A DNA stretch of 64,000 nt from Pseudomonas sp. Irchel 3E13 (GCF_900187455.1 NZ_FYDX01000008.1:124001-188000); one strand, 5' to 3'. Shown: positions 33,890 through 43,400, counted from the first letter of the stretch. Numbers and translations: made by a program. The notes: generated from the letters alone by a model not told the origin.

Positions 33890-34570
33890 ATGTCATCTGT
33901 GATGCACGCGGTAATGAATCGGCGCTCCACCCGGGCCTTTCTCGATCGCCCGGTGGCTGAGGCGCTGCTGCGGGAGATCGTCGAAGGCGCCCGCCATTCG
34001 CCATCCAGCGGCAACCTTCAGCCGTGGAAGTTGTATGTGCTGACGGGCGCGCATCTGCGCCGCCTGAAGGACGAAGTGGCACAGACCCTGTCGCAGCATC
34101 CGCGCGGCGAGGGCATGGGTTACCCGATCTATCCCCAGAACCTCAAACCTCCTTACCAGGCGCGCCGGGCCAAATGTGGCGAAGACCTCTATGCCACCTT
34201 GAATGTCGCCCGCGAGGATCGGCAGGGCCGGCAGCAGCAGTTCGCGCGCAACTTCCGTTTCTTCGATGCGCCGGTGGGGCTGTTTCTCGCCGTCGATCGC
34301 AGCATGGGCCAAGGGCAGTGGGCGGACCTGGGGATGTTCTTGCAGAGCCTGATGTTGCTGGCCCATGAGCGAGGCCTGGCGACCTGCGCGCAAGCCTGCT
34401 GGACGCTGGTTCACCAGACCGTGGAGCGGCAGCTCGAACTGCCCGATGAGCTGATGCTGTTCTGCGGCCTGTCATTGGGCTACGCCGACCCCGAGCATCC
34501 GGTCAACAGCTTGCGCACCGACCGCGAGCCGCTCGCCGCAATCGCCGAGTTCCGCGGATTCGGCGCTTGA
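33890..34570 (+). CDS. Nitroreductase family FMN oxidoreductase
   Basis: 226 residues from the ATG at 33890; an ATG at 33857 with a closer AAGGA site would add 11 residues. The FMN-binding signature MNRRSTRAFLDRPVAEALL and PSSGNLQPWKLYVLTG near 36-52 is clear, as is the later RRSxR-type and GLSLGYADPEHPVNSLRTDR ending of this nitroreductase subgroup. It would reduce nitro or quinone compounds with NAD(P)H. It is followed by an MDR-type quinone reductase after 31 bp, and a LysR regulator is divergent. Confidence 0.86.
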   Translation: MSSVMHAVMNRRSTRAFLDRPVAEALLREIVEGARHSPSSGNLQPWKLYVLTGAHLRRLKDEVAQTLSQHPRGEGMGYPIYPQNLKPPYQARRAKCGEDLYATLNVAREDRQGRQQQFARNFRFFDAPVGLFLAVDRSMGQGQWADLGMFLQSLMLLAHERGLATCAQACWTLVHQTVERQLELPDELMLFCGLSLGYADPEHPVNSLRTDREPLAAIAEFRGFGA

Positions 34571-34601
34571 ACCTTGTACGTTCTATTAATCGGAGAGGCT
34601 G

Positions 34602-35582
34602 ATGAGACGGGTAGAAACCAACAATCTGGATTCGATCGACCACTACCGGCTGTTGCACGCCGCTGATCCGGTCGCGGCTGTGGGGGAAGTGCTGATTCGC
34701 GTTGCGGCGTGCGGCGTGGGCTATGTCGATGCGCTGGAATCCCTTGGCCGTTACCAGGTCAGGCCACCATTGCCCCACGTGCCCGGCCAGGAAATCAGTG
34801 GCTGGATTGAAGCTGTGGGGGCGGGCGTAGAAGGGCTGGCCGTGGGCGACCGGGTGATCACCCAGACCCACGGCGGCTTCGCCGAGTTGGCTGTGGCCGC
34901 AGCGGAGACGCTGGTAAAGATCCCGGACGGGATGGACTTCATTCAGGCGGCTGGCTTCAAGATCAACTACCTGACGGCCTACCACGGGCTGCACGACCGG
35001 GCAGCGCTGCAACCTGGCGAAACCCTGCTGGTCACTGGCGCCGCCGGCGGTGTCGGCAGCGCTGCGGTGCAGATCGGCAAATGCCTGGGCGCCACGGTGA
35101 TCGGCGTAGCGTCGACGGCGGAAAAACGCGCGTTCGTGCAGGCGCTGGGCGCAGACCATGTGATCGATGCCAGTGCGGAGAGCTTCCGTGAAGTGGTCAA
35201 GGAGTTGTGCGGTCAGAAGGGGCCTGATGTGGTCTTCGATCCGGTGTGCGGGCCGCTGTTCGAGCCGGCGTTTCGCTCGATGACCTGGGGTGGCCGGCAT
35301 CTGGTGGTGGGCTTCGCGGGTGGGCCGATTCCGGCGCTGCGGGCGAATCTGCCGCTGCTCAAGGGCGCGTCACTGGTGGGGGTGGATGTGCGCCAGTTCC
35401 AGATTTATGAGGCCGGGAAGGGCGCGGCGCATTTGCTCGAGTTGCTGGGCTGGGTCGCACAAGGACGACTGGCGCCGCCGATCGGTAAGGTGTTCGCGTT
35501 CGACGCGTTTGCCCAGGCGCTGGAGTACGCGCTGTCGGGGCAAGGGCTGGGCAAGACGGTGATTCGAGTGTCCGAGGGCTGA
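34602..35582 (+). CDS. NADPH:quinone oxidoreductase (MDR superfamily)
   Basis: 326 residues. GroES-like N-domain (GEVLIRVAACGVGYVDALES) and Rossmann domain with LLVTGAAGGVGSAAVQIGKC near 142-160 match zeta-crystallin-type quinone reductases; no zinc ligands are present. It sits 31 bp after the nitroreductase in the same direction and ends at a terminator, forming a two-gene reductive unit under the divergent LysR. Likely role is detoxifying quinones or enones. Confidence 0.88.
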   Translation: MRRVETNNLDSIDHYRLLHAADPVAAVGEVLIRVAACGVGYVDALESLGRYQVRPPLPHVPGQEISGWIEAVGAGVEGLAVGDRVITQTHGGFAELAVAAAETLVKIPDGMDFIQAAGFKINYLTAYHGLHDRAALQPGETLLVTGAAGGVGSAAVQIGKCLGATVIGVASTAEKRAFVQALGADHVIDASAESFREVVKELCGQKGPDVVFDPVCGPLFEPAFRSMTWGGRHLVVGFAGGPIPALRANLPLLKGASLVGVDVRQFQIYEAGKGAAHLLELLGWVAQGRLAPPIGKVFAFDAFAQALEYALSGQGLGKTVIRVSEG

Positions 35583-35604
35583 TCGCTCGGGTTTTCCGAC
35601 AGGC

Positions 35605-35634
35605 AAAGGCGTTCATCGCGAACGCCCTTGTTTT
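35605..35634 (+). terminator. Rho-independent terminator after the quinone reductase gene
   Basis: A perfect 7-bp stem (GGCGTTC / GAACGCC) with loop ATCGC is followed by CTTGTTTT. It lies between the convergent quinone reductase and CaiB-type gene stops and should end the rightward transcript. Confidence 0.75.
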
Positions 35635-35646
35635 ACGTAGCGCGAC

Positions 35647-36720
35647 TCAGCCCTCCCAGCGCCGCAGCAGCTCCTCCAGCGATGCACCATAAGCCGGTCG
35701 CGGGATGCCCGGCGCAGTCCGTGAAAAACGCGGCGCCGGGGCGGGTTGAGTAACGCCGTCAAGGTTGATGAAGGTTTCCCTGGCACGGTTGTGCGCGTGC
35801 TCCGGCGCTTCATCCCAGTCCAGCACCGGCGCGAAGCAGGCATCGCTGCCTTCGAGCAGCACGCACCATTCATCCCGCGTGCGGGTCGCGATGATTCCCG
35901 CCAGCGCCTGCTTCTGCGAGGGCCAGAGCGCCTGGTTCATCTGCTCGTCGAACAAACTGCCGTCCAGCCCGCAGCGCTCGCGCAAGAGCTGATAGAACTG
36001 CGGTTCGATGGCCCCGAGGGCGACGAAGCGGCCATCGGCGCAGCGATAGGTATCGTAGAAAGGCGCGGCGCCATCGAGCAGGTTGGCGCCGCGCTCGGTG
36101 CGCCAGTGTCCGGTCGCCCTGAGCCCGTGGATGAAACTCGACAAAAGTGCGGTGCCGTCGGTCATGGCGGCATCGATGACCTGGCCCGCGCCGGACTGCG
36201 CGGCCTCATGCAGCGCCGCCAGCACACCCACCAGCAACAACATCCCGCCGCCGCCAAAATCGCCGATGAAGTTCACCGGGGGCGGCGGCGTTTCGCCCGG
36301 ACGACCGATCCCGTGCAAGGCGCCGGTGAGGGCGATGTAATTGAGGTCGTGGCCGGCCGTCTGCGCCAGCGGGCCGTACTGGCCCCAGCCGGTCATGCGC
36401 CCGTAGATCAGCCGTGGATTGATGGCGTGGCAGTCGGTCGGGCCGAGGCCGTTCTTCTCCATGACCCCGGGCCGGAAGCCCTCGATCAGGATGTCGGCCT
36501 TCGCCACCAGGGCCAGGACGGCGGCTTGCCCTGGCTCGCCGCGGATGTCGATTTCCACGGTCGGCCGGTTGCGGCTGAGCACATCGGCCGGGTCCACGCC
36601 CGTGCCGGGGCGCACGATGCGCACCACCTCCGCGCCGAGATCGGCCAGTACCATGGCGCAGAAGGGAGCGGGTCCGATACCGGACAATTCGACGACTTTG
36701 ACGCCTTGCAGTGGTCCCAT
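35647..36720 (-). CDS. CaiB/BaiF family CoA transferase or alpha-methylacyl-CoA racemase
   Basis: 357 residues from the ATG at 36720, with AAGGAA 6 bp upstream. The start MGPLQGVKVVELSGIGPAPF and the segments DLGAEVVRIVRPG, GHDLNYIALTGAL (catalytic His/Asp area) and FIGDFGGGGMLLLVGVLAAL match class III CoA transferases, closest to alpha-methylacyl-CoA racemase (AMACR). Racemase activity would let an acyl-CoA dehydrogenase handle both isomers of a 2-methyl-branched acyl-CoA. It is the last gene of the leftward MFS-OprD-dehydrogenase unit, 25 bp after the dehydrogenase. Choice between racemase and transferase is not settled by sequence. Confidence 0.85.
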   Translation of the reverse strand: MGPLQGVKVVELSGIGPAPFCAMVLADLGAEVVRIVRPGTGVDPADVLSRNRPTVEIDIRGEPGQAAVLALVAKADILIEGFRPGVMEKNGLGPTDCHAINPRLIYGRMTGWGQYGPLAQTAGHDLNYIALTGALHGIGRPGETPPPPVNFIGDFGGGGMLLLVGVLAALHEAAQSGAGQVIDAAMTDGTALLSSFIHGLRATGHWRTERGANLLDGAAPFYDTYRCADGRFVALGAIEPQFYQLLRERCGLDGSLFDEQMNQALWPSQKQALAGIIATRTRDEWCVLLEGSDACFAPVLDWDEAPEHAHNRARETFINLDGVTQPAPAPRFSRTAPGIPRPAYGASLEELLRRWEG

Positions 36721-36745
36721 GTCAGTTCCTTGAAAGGGGCGATGC

Positions 36746-37885
36746 TCAGCCAAGCACGGCGCGAGCGATGATTTCTTTCATGATTTCCGAGCTGCCGGCG
36801 AAGATCCGCGACACCCGGGCGTCCTGGAAGCGTTGGCAGATCTCGTATTCCTGCATGTAGCCGGCGCCCCCGTGCAGTTGCACGCCGGCATCCATGATCC
36901 GGGATTCCAGTTCGCTGCTGATCAGTTTGGCCTTGGCCGCCGACGGCACGCTGAGGGCGTTGTCATTGTGCAGAGCAACGCAATGGTCGATATACACCTG
37001 GGCCATTTCCAGCTCCGCCGCCAGTTCCGCCAGTACGAAGCGGGTGTTCTGGAAGTCGGCGATGGTCTTGCCGAACGCCTTGCGCTCCAACACGTAATCA
37101 CGGGTCAGGTCGAAACCGCACTGGGCATTGGCCAGCGAGCCGACGGCGCAGATCAGGCGTTCTTCCACCAGCGAGGTCTTCAGGTAGCTCAGCCCCTGAC
37201 CGGCATCGCCCAGCACATTGGCCTTGGGCACGCGCACGTCGTTGAAGAACAGCTCGGCGGTGTCCTGGGCATGCAGGCCCATCTTGGCCAGCTTGCGGCC
37301 GCGCTCGAATCCCGGCATGCCGCGCTCCACCAGGAACAGGCCGATCCGGCGCGGATTGTCCGGGTCGGTCCTGGCCGCGACCAGCACGACGTCGGCGTTG
37401 ATGCCGTTGGAGATGTAGGTTTTGGCGCCATTGAGCACCCAGTGATCGCCCTGCTCCTGGGCGCGGGTCTTGATGCCGGCGAGGTCGCTGCCGGCATCGG
37501 GCTCGGTCATGGCGATCGCCAGGATGCTGTCGCCCGTTGCGCAGGCGGGCAGGTAGCGGGCCCGCTGCGCCGGGCTGCCGAAGTGCTGGAGATAGGGCGC
37601 GACCAGGCGGCTGTGCAGGGTGTGATAGAAGCCCACCTCGCCGAAGCGGTTGTCTTCCTCGATCATGATCTGCTGATAGCGGAAGTCCCACAGGCCAAGG
37701 CCGCCGTGCTCTTCGTCGGCCCACACCAGCAGGTAGCCGAGGTCGCCCATCTTCCTGAACCTTTCCCGCGGGACGATGCCCGCTTCGCGCCAGGCCTGTT
37801 TGTGTGGCTGCACTTCTTTTTGCAGGAAAGCCCGATAGCTTTCGCGGAAAATCTCATGTTCTGTGCTGAAGCCGGGACGTTGCAT
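36746..37885 (-). CDS. Acyl-CoA dehydrogenase
   Basis: 379 residues from the ATG at 37885, which has an AGGAGG site 5 bp upstream. The family signatures are clear: AIAMTEPDAGSDLAGIKTRA near 122-141, the FAD-binding GDHWVLNGAKTYISNG and the C-terminal QLHGGAGYMQEYEICQRFQD with RIFAGSSEIMKEIIAR. It performs FAD-dependent alpha,beta-dehydrogenation of an acyl-CoA. It sits between an OprD porin and a CaiB-type gene. A catalytic Glu in the usual position near the SSEI segment cannot be assigned safely by eye. Confidence 0.92.
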   Translation of the reverse strand: MQRPGFSTEHEIFRESYRAFLQKEVQPHKQAWREAGIVPRERFRKMGDLGYLLVWADEEHGGLGLWDFRYQQIMIEEDNRFGEVGFYHTLHSRLVAPYLQHFGSPAQRARYLPACATGDSILAIAMTEPDAGSDLAGIKTRAQEQGDHWVLNGAKTYISNGINADVVLVAARTDPDNPRRIGLFLVERGMPGFERGRKLAKMGLHAQDTAELFFNDVRVPKANVLGDAGQGLSYLKTSLVEERLICAVGSLANAQCGFDLTRDYVLERKAFGKTIADFQNTRFVLAELAAELEMAQVYIDHCVALHNDNALSVPSAAKAKLISSELESRIMDAGVQLHGGAGYMQEYEICQRFQDARVSRIFAGSSEIMKEIIARAVLG

Positions 37886-37898
37886 TAAACCTCCTGAG

Positions 37899-37919
37899 CG
37901 GGGCGCGAGAGGCGCCCCG
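37899..37919. promoter_or_regulatory. GC-rich hairpin between porin stop and dehydrogenase start
   Basis: A perfect 8-bp stem (CGGGGCGC / GCGCCCCG) with loop GAGAG lies just after the OprD stop and before the acyl-CoA dehydrogenase ribosome site. It has no T tract. It may limit read-through or stabilise the upstream porin message. Confidence 0.5.
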
Positions 37920-37925
37920 CGCTGT

Positions 37926-39200
37926 TCACCAGAGTTTCCAGGAATAGACGATGTTGACCCGCAGGTCGTTGTTGTCGCGGAAGGTCGCCGCCTGGGTGAA
38001 GTCGTTGCGGTACCAGGCGTGGCGGACCTTGACGCCCAGGCCCTGCAACGGCCCGGACTGGATGACGTACGCCACCTGGGCCTGGCTTTCGCGTTCGTAA
38101 AGGCCGCGGCCGCCCATGCGCTCCGGCAGTTCGATGTTGTCGCCACGCATGTGCCAGAGCATAGCCGTCAGCCCCGGGATGCCCTGGACCGCGAAGTTGT
38201 AGTCCCAGCGCACCTGCCAGGTGCGCTCCTTGGCATTGAGGAAATCGGTGGCGATCGCCCCTTCGACGGTCGGCGACGGCTCGCTGCGGCCCATGTACGG
38301 CTGGGCGGTGTCGCCGAACAGCGCCATGTAGCCGGTGCTGAACGTGTGCCCACCGAGGGCGTAGCGGAAGACTACGCCCAGGTTGTCATTGTCGACGTTG
38401 CCCGCGTTGGCGGAGCCGTCTTCGCCGGACCTCACCCAGCGGAAATCGGTTTTCAGGCTGCCCGGCCCCAGCGGCAGGTCGTGCACCAGCCACAGGTAGT
38501 CCTGGCGATAAATGTCGTTCAGCGTGGCGTGGTAGTAGCTCGCGGTGAGGTTGGGCGCGACCTTGTATTTGGCCCCGACATAGCTGAACCCGCTGGAGTC
38601 GACATCCAGGAAGCGGCCGTTCTGCGCGGTCACGCGGATGTTTTCGTAGTTGCTCGAATCGCGGAACTTGATGCGGTCGAGGTAACCGCCCATGAGCGTC
38701 AGGCGGTCGAAATCGTCCGACTGGAACGTCGTGCCCTGGAAGGTCTGCGGCAGCAGGCGGCCGGGGCTGGAAAAGGCGATGGGCAGGGTCAGCACCATTC
38801 TTCCGCTGTTCAATCTGGACTGGGCGAAGCGCACTTTGGCGACACCGCCGAAGCTGCTGAAGCTGTCCTCGGCGCGGCCCTGGGAGTCGAGTGGCAGCAA
38901 CTGGGTGCCGGCGCGGCTGCGGGAGGAGTCCAGTTTGAGGCCGGTCATGCTGGTCAGGTCCAGGCCGAATCCGACCGGCCCTTCGGTGTAGCCGGACTTG
39001 AAGTCCAGCGTCACGCCCTGCGCCCATTCCCGCAGTTCACGTTTCAGCGCGGGGTTCGCGGGGTCTTTGTAGTCGCGGTCGAAGTAATAGTTGTGCAGTA
39101 GCACGGAGGCGCTGCTGTCGGTGATGAAGCTGGTCTGCGCCTGTGCCGCGAAAGACATCGGCAAAGAGCAGGCGAGCAGGGTTGCGGTGCGCAGATTCAT
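37926..39200 (-). CDS. OprD family outer-membrane porin
   Basis: 424 residues with a signal peptide (about 1-22, MNLRTATLLACSLPMSFAAQ then AQ). The mature start SFITDSSASVLLHNYYFDRD and the family motif FGLDLTSMTGLKLDSSRSRA are typical of OprD/OpdK porins that take up carboxylates or basic amino acids. It ends with an aromatic-terminated strand (IVYSWKLW), normal for outer-membrane barrels. Between an MFS transporter and catabolic genes, it likely admits the pathway's acid substrate. Confidence 0.92.
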   Translation of the reverse strand: MNLRTATLLACSLPMSFAAQAQTSFITDSSASVLLHNYYFDRDYKDPANPALKRELREWAQGVTLDFKSGYTEGPVGFGLDLTSMTGLKLDSSRSRAGTQLLPLDSQGRAEDSFSSFGGVAKVRFAQSRLNSGRMVLTLPIAFSSPGRLLPQTFQGTTFQSDDFDRLTLMGGYLDRIKFRDSSNYENIRVTAQNGRFLDVDSSGFSYVGAKYKVAPNLTASYYHATLNDIYRQDYLWLVHDLPLGPGSLKTDFRWVRSGEDGSANAGNVDNDNLGVVFRYALGGHTFSTGYMALFGDTAQPYMGRSEPSPTVEGAIATDFLNAKERTWQVRWDYNFAVQGIPGLTAMLWHMRGDNIELPERMGGRGLYERESQAQVAYVIQSGPLQGLGVKVRHAWYRNDFTQAATFRDNNDLRVNIVYSWKLW

Positions 39201-39260
39201 GGCGGCTCCGGTTCTTGTTCTTGTAGGGAGTGGTGGCGGCCTCGCGGCCGCGGGTGGTGC

Positions 39261-40580
39261 TCAGTCCTTCTGCGCGCTCATCATCTGGCCGAAGGGGCGG
39301 CGGGCGAAAAGGAAGCCGACCAGGGCGCCGGGGCCGATGATCGCCGCCATGGTGGCGAGTGCCGAAGCGATGGCCGTCGGGCCGCTGAACACCCGGTCGG
39401 CCAGCACGCCGCTGAGGAACGGGCCGACGGTGTAGCCGAAGAGGTTGATGACCAGCAGGTTGACCGCCACGGTGCGTGCCCGCAGGCGGGAAGGACTGAT
39501 CATCTGCATGCCCAGGCACGTCATGACTGAGATGCTCGGCAGAAACATCATGCACACCGCGAGCGCGCTGACCAGCAGCCAGTATTCGCCCATCAGCAAC
39601 CCGCCAATGATCGCCGGCACCGGAATGGCCACGGCCACCATCAGAATCAGCGCGATGCCGTCCGCACGCCCGGCCTTCTGCAGCCGGCTCGCCAGCCAGG
39701 GCAGGCACAGCGTGCCCAGCACCGAGGTCGGCAGGCCCACCGAGCCGAACACGAAGCTGGCCTGGGCGGCGCTGAGGTCGTGCAGACGGATCAGCAGGGT
39801 TGGCGCCCAGGAAATCACCCCCAGGGTCAGCGATGAAATCAGCCCGGTGGCGATGAAGAAGGGGATGAACATGGCCTTGTTGCCGACCAGGAACGGCAGC
39901 AGTGCGTCGATGCTTGCGCCGGCGGTGGTCGAGGGTGTTTCGACCCGCGCCGGCTCGCGGACGGTCAGGGCGAACACCACCATCATCAGCAGCCCGGGCA
40001 GGCTCACGGCGAGCAGGGTGAAGCGCCAGGGTTCCATGCCGGGAATCAACTGTTGCCCGCCGGCGAACTGGTACACGGCGCCGCCAATGATAAACGCGCC
40101 GGTCGCCATGATGTTGCCGGTGGCCATGTAGAAGCTGGTGGGCAGCGCGCGCTCCTTGCGCTGGAACATGTCGCCGATCAGCGACATCGCCGCCGGGGTC
40201 AGCACGGCTTCGCCGATCGCAACGCCGGCGCGGCAGATGATCAGGGTGGTGAAGTCGACGGTAAAGGCAGACGCCGCGGTCATCAACGACCACAGCAGCA
40301 CGCCGGCGAGGATCACCCGCGTGCGGTTGCCCTTGTCGATCAGGTAGGCCACCGGAATCCCGGCGATGGAATACAGCACGGCGAAGCCCGCGCCCAGCAG
40401 CAGGCCCATCTGCGTGTTGGACAGTTCCAGGCTCTGGGTGACCGGCTGGGCGACGGCGGAAAGGATGAAGCGGTCGACCATCGAAATCGCGTAGAAGATG
40501 ATCAGGCAGCCCACGGCGGTCCAGCGTCCGGGGTGGATCTTACTTTCGGTGTAGGGGAGGGTGGTGCTTTGCTCGTTCAT
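39261..40580 (-). CDS. MFS transporter (spinster-like / acid:proton symporter type)
   Basis: 439 residues with about 12 hydrophobic helices. The opening WTAVGCLIIFYAISMVDRF and the loop YLIDKGNRTRVILAGVLLWS near 80-99 (the RxxxR motif after helix 2) are typical of the major facilitator superfamily. First gene of a leftward unit with a porin, acyl-CoA dehydrogenase and CaiB-type enzyme, so it is probably an importer for the same substrate. Substrate is not determined. Confidence 0.88.
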   Translation of the reverse strand: MNEQSTTLPYTESKIHPGRWTAVGCLIIFYAISMVDRFILSAVAQPVTQSLELSNTQMGLLLGAGFAVLYSIAGIPVAYLIDKGNRTRVILAGVLLWSLMTAASAFTVDFTTLIICRAGVAIGEAVLTPAAMSLIGDMFQRKERALPTSFYMATGNIMATGAFIIGGAVYQFAGGQQLIPGMEPWRFTLLAVSLPGLLMMVVFALTVREPARVETPSTTAGASIDALLPFLVGNKAMFIPFFIATGLISSLTLGVISWAPTLLIRLHDLSAAQASFVFGSVGLPTSVLGTLCLPWLASRLQKAGRADGIALILMVAVAIPVPAIIGGLLMGEYWLLVSALAVCMMFLPSISVMTCLGMQMISPSRLRARTVAVNLLVINLFGYTVGPFLSGVLADRVFSGPTAIASALATMAAIIGPGALVGFLFARRPFGQMMSAQKD

Positions 40581-40716
40581 TGCTCAATCCCGTTAATTAT
40601 TGTTGTTGGATCTGTCAGATGACCGACGGCGGCCCTGACGACCGGACTGCAATCGCAAGCCTGCTGCACGTGGCGCGGGATAGCGGGTTTCGGGATCAGT
40701 CTATGGGGCGGGGGGA

Positions 40717-40750
40717 GGGGAAAAATCGTCACAAAAGACGATTTTTCCCC
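40717..40750 (-). terminator. Long 14-bp-stem hairpin after the LuxR/MalT-type regulator gene
   Basis: GGGGAAAAATCGTC and GACGATTTTTCCCC are perfect inverted repeats around ACAAAA. It begins 5 bp after the regulator stop on its own strand. The T run lies inside the stem rather than after it, so the element is terminator-like but unusual; it also insulates the MFS gene promoter. Confidence 0.6.
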
Positions 40751-40754
40751 AAAG

Positions 40755-43400
40755 CTACGACACCAGTCCCATCTTCCTCGCCACCGCCAGCGCCTGGTTG
40801 CGGCTGCCGGTCGAGAGCTTGGCGTTGATGTTGCGCAGGTGGGTGCGCACGGTGCTCAGCGACACGTGCATGCGCCCGGCCAGGTCGAGGTTGGAGCAGC
40901 CGTCGGTGAGCAGCACCAGGACTTCGATTTCCTTGCGTGTCAGCGGCTCGGGCAACGGCGCGGCGGCGGCGGGTTTGGCCGGCTCGGCGGGCAGCGCCGG
41001 GCCGAAACCGATCAACAGCGAACGCAGATAATCCAGCAGCAGCGGCGTGCGCGACGTGCGCGTTTCGTATGACTGCTTGAACTCCAGCACCACCTGGCCG
41101 AGCGCCGCCCCTTCATCGAGCACGGTGCGCACATAACCTTCGCGCGCGGCGAATGTCAGCGCCTCGTCCAGCGTTTTGTGCGCGGCGAGCAGGTTGTCGC
41201 AGCGCTGCAGCGCCAGCACCTGCAACAACTGCAGCACCAGCGCACGATGGCGGCGGCCCGAGGCATGGGCGTCTTCCAGATCGACAGCCAGTTGCCGGAG
41301 CGCCGCGACCGGATCGCCAAAATGAATGTCCCAGCGCAGCCGCGCCAGACGCAGGTAATGGCTGTCGTGGGCGAGCAGCCGCTGCCGGCATTCCCGCGCC
41401 CAGATCACCGGGTCATCGGCGCGGCTCAACTCATCCCGTGCCGCCTCGCCCTCGCCCTGGATCAGCAGGATCTTCGCCCGCTCCAGTTGGGCGGCGGCCA
41501 CTGCACGGGGCAGGCTGCGGCGGTGGCCTAGGTATTCGAGTTCGGTCAGCGCGTGCAGCGCGGTTTCCAGGTCGTTTTCGGTGAACGCCAGGCGGCATTT
41601 GAGCAGGTAGATCAGGATCAGGTGATCGGGAATGCCGACTTCACGGGCCAGCGGCAGGTAGACGTTGATCAGGTGGCGCGTCTGGACGAGGTCGTTGGCT
41701 TCGTACACCGTCGCCGTGTGCAGCACGCCGGCCCAGGCGTTGCCGTGGACGTGTCGATGATTGCTGGCCTGAGTGACATCGATGGCCAGGCGGAAACGCG
41801 CGGAGGCGTGACGCAGGCGACCATGCAAGAGGTCGATCAGGCCCTCGGTGGTTTCCGAGTACATCCGGTTGAAGTGGCTTTCGCCGCCGTGCAGGCGGCG
41901 CGCGGCGTCGACCATGCGCTGGGCATCGCGGGTGTCGCCGATGATCAGGGTCTGGTGGGCGATGGCATTGAGCAGGGTGGCGCTGGCGAAGGTATGCCTG
42001 GCGTCGAGGTTGTTCAGTGCGCGCATGCCGACCGTCACCGCTTCTTCGCAGTGGTCACGCATGCCCAGCAGGGTCGGGTAGAGCGCGGCGCCGTGATTGC
42101 GCACGTGCGGGTCCGGGCTGTTGCGCCAGTCGAGCCGCTCCAGTTCCTGCCAGGCCAGGTGCGCGCCCTCTGTCAGGGCCAGGGCCCACAACGACATCAC
42201 CTGCAACCGCGGTCGGGCGGCCACCAGGTCTTCGGGAATGGCGGTGAACCAGCGGCGCAGCAAGCGCATCCGGCCTTGTTCCAGCAACGACTCGATGTGG
42301 TGTTCGAGCAGCAGCAGGGCCTGGTCGTATTGCTGGCCGAGCACGGCGTGATCAATGGCCTGCACCGCCTGGCCTTGGCTGTCGAACCAGCGCGAGGCCG
42401 CAAGGTGCAGGCACGCGTTCTCGCCGGGGCTTTCGCGGTCGAGTCGATCACGGAGAAATTCAGCGAACAGGCCATGAAAACGCCAGAGCCCGTGTTTCGT
42501 TTCAACCGGTACGGCCAAGCCCTGGGCTTGCAGGTGCTCGATCATTGGCTGTCCGTCGACGCCCGGGTTCAGGGCTTCGCACAGTGCGGGATTGAAGTAC
42601 CTCAGCACGCTCATGCGCAGCAGCACCTGGCGCACGCTTGGCGATTGTTCCGCCAGCACCACTTCGCTCAGGTATTGGGCCACGGTGCTGGTGGAGCCGG
42701 AGAAGCGGGCGATGAATTCCAGCCGCGACTCGCTGCGCTTGAGCGCAATGGACGCCAGCCACAACGCCGCGGCCCAGCCCTCGGTCTTGCCGTGCAGGTG
42801 CTCGACATCGGCGCGGGAGAGGGACGCGGAGCCGAGCTGGCCGGCGAGCAGGGCCTGGCTCTCTTCCCTGTCGAAGCGCAGCTCGCTGGCGCCGATTTCC
42901 GTCAGCCGGCCGCTGGCCCTCAGCCGCGCCAGCCCCAGCGCCGGGGTCAGCCGGGTGGTGGCGATCAGGTAGGCGCGATGGGGCAGGTGCAGGGCCAGCT
43001 CCTGGAGCAGGGCGAGGACCGAGGGTTCCTGGATGGTTTCCAGTTCATCGATGAACAGCGCGTACGAGGCCGTGGGCATCGTCATGCAGGTGATGGCGTC
43101 GCAGCCGGGCCGGGCGATGCCGAGATGGCGGGTGACCCGGTCAAGGCTGGCGAGCAAGCGGGGCAGGTCGTTGTCTGCCGCGTGAGAGTTGAGCCAGGCC
43201 GTGGCGATGCCGGCCTGGTTCAAGTGCGCGCAGGCCTGGGCCATCAGCGTCGATTTGCCGAAGCCGGCCGGTGCGCTCAGCAGGGTGAGCGTGCCGCCCG
43301 CGCGGGCGATCACCGGCAGCAGTCGAACCCGTTCGATCTGCTGCGACAGTGGCACAGGTCCGATGAACCTCGCGTCAGGGGATCCAGGCACGTTGAGCAT
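40755..43400 (-). CDS. LuxR family regulator of the MalT (LAL/STAND) type
   Basis: 881 residues from the ATG at 43400, with AAGGAGG about 9 bp upstream. A P-loop NTPase starts the protein (Walker A PAGFGKST at 44-51), followed by a STAND NACHT-like region and about 300 residues of TPR-like helices (many AL..L..A patterns in 420-780). A LuxR HTH sits at about 815-875 (TRKEIEVLVLLTDGCSNLDL and VSLSTVRTHLRNINAKL). MalT-type proteins bind ATP and an inducer to activate. It lies between the leftward transport/dehydrogenase unit and the TetR gene and probably regulates one or both catabolic units. Confidence 0.88.
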   Translation of the reverse strand: MLNVPGSPDARFIGPVPLSQQIERVRLLPVIARAGGTLTLLSAPAGFGKSTLMAQACAHLNQAGIATAWLNSHAADNDLPRLLASLDRVTRHLGIARPGCDAITCMTMPTASYALFIDELETIQEPSVLALLQELALHLPHRAYLIATTRLTPALGLARLRASGRLTEIGASELRFDREESQALLAGQLGSASLSRADVEHLHGKTEGWAAALWLASIALKRSESRLEFIARFSGSTSTVAQYLSEVVLAEQSPSVRQVLLRMSVLRYFNPALCEALNPGVDGQPMIEHLQAQGLAVPVETKHGLWRFHGLFAEFLRDRLDRESPGENACLHLAASRWFDSQGQAVQAIDHAVLGQQYDQALLLLEHHIESLLEQGRMRLLRRWFTAIPEDLVAARPRLQVMSLWALALTEGAHLAWQELERLDWRNSPDPHVRNHGAALYPTLLGMRDHCEEAVTVGMRALNNLDARHTFASATLLNAIAHQTLIIGDTRDAQRMVDAARRLHGGESHFNRMYSETTEGLIDLLHGRLRHASARFRLAIDVTQASNHRHVHGNAWAGVLHTATVYEANDLVQTRHLINVYLPLAREVGIPDHLILIYLLKCRLAFTENDLETALHALTELEYLGHRRSLPRAVAAAQLERAKILLIQGEGEAARDELSRADDPVIWARECRQRLLAHDSHYLRLARLRWDIHFGDPVAALRQLAVDLEDAHASGRRHRALVLQLLQVLALQRCDNLLAAHKTLDEALTFAAREGYVRTVLDEGAALGQVVLEFKQSYETRTSRTPLLLDYLRSLLIGFGPALPAEPAKPAAAAPLPEPLTRKEIEVLVLLTDGCSNLDLAGRMHVSLSTVRTHLRNINAKLSTGSRNQALAVARKMGLVS

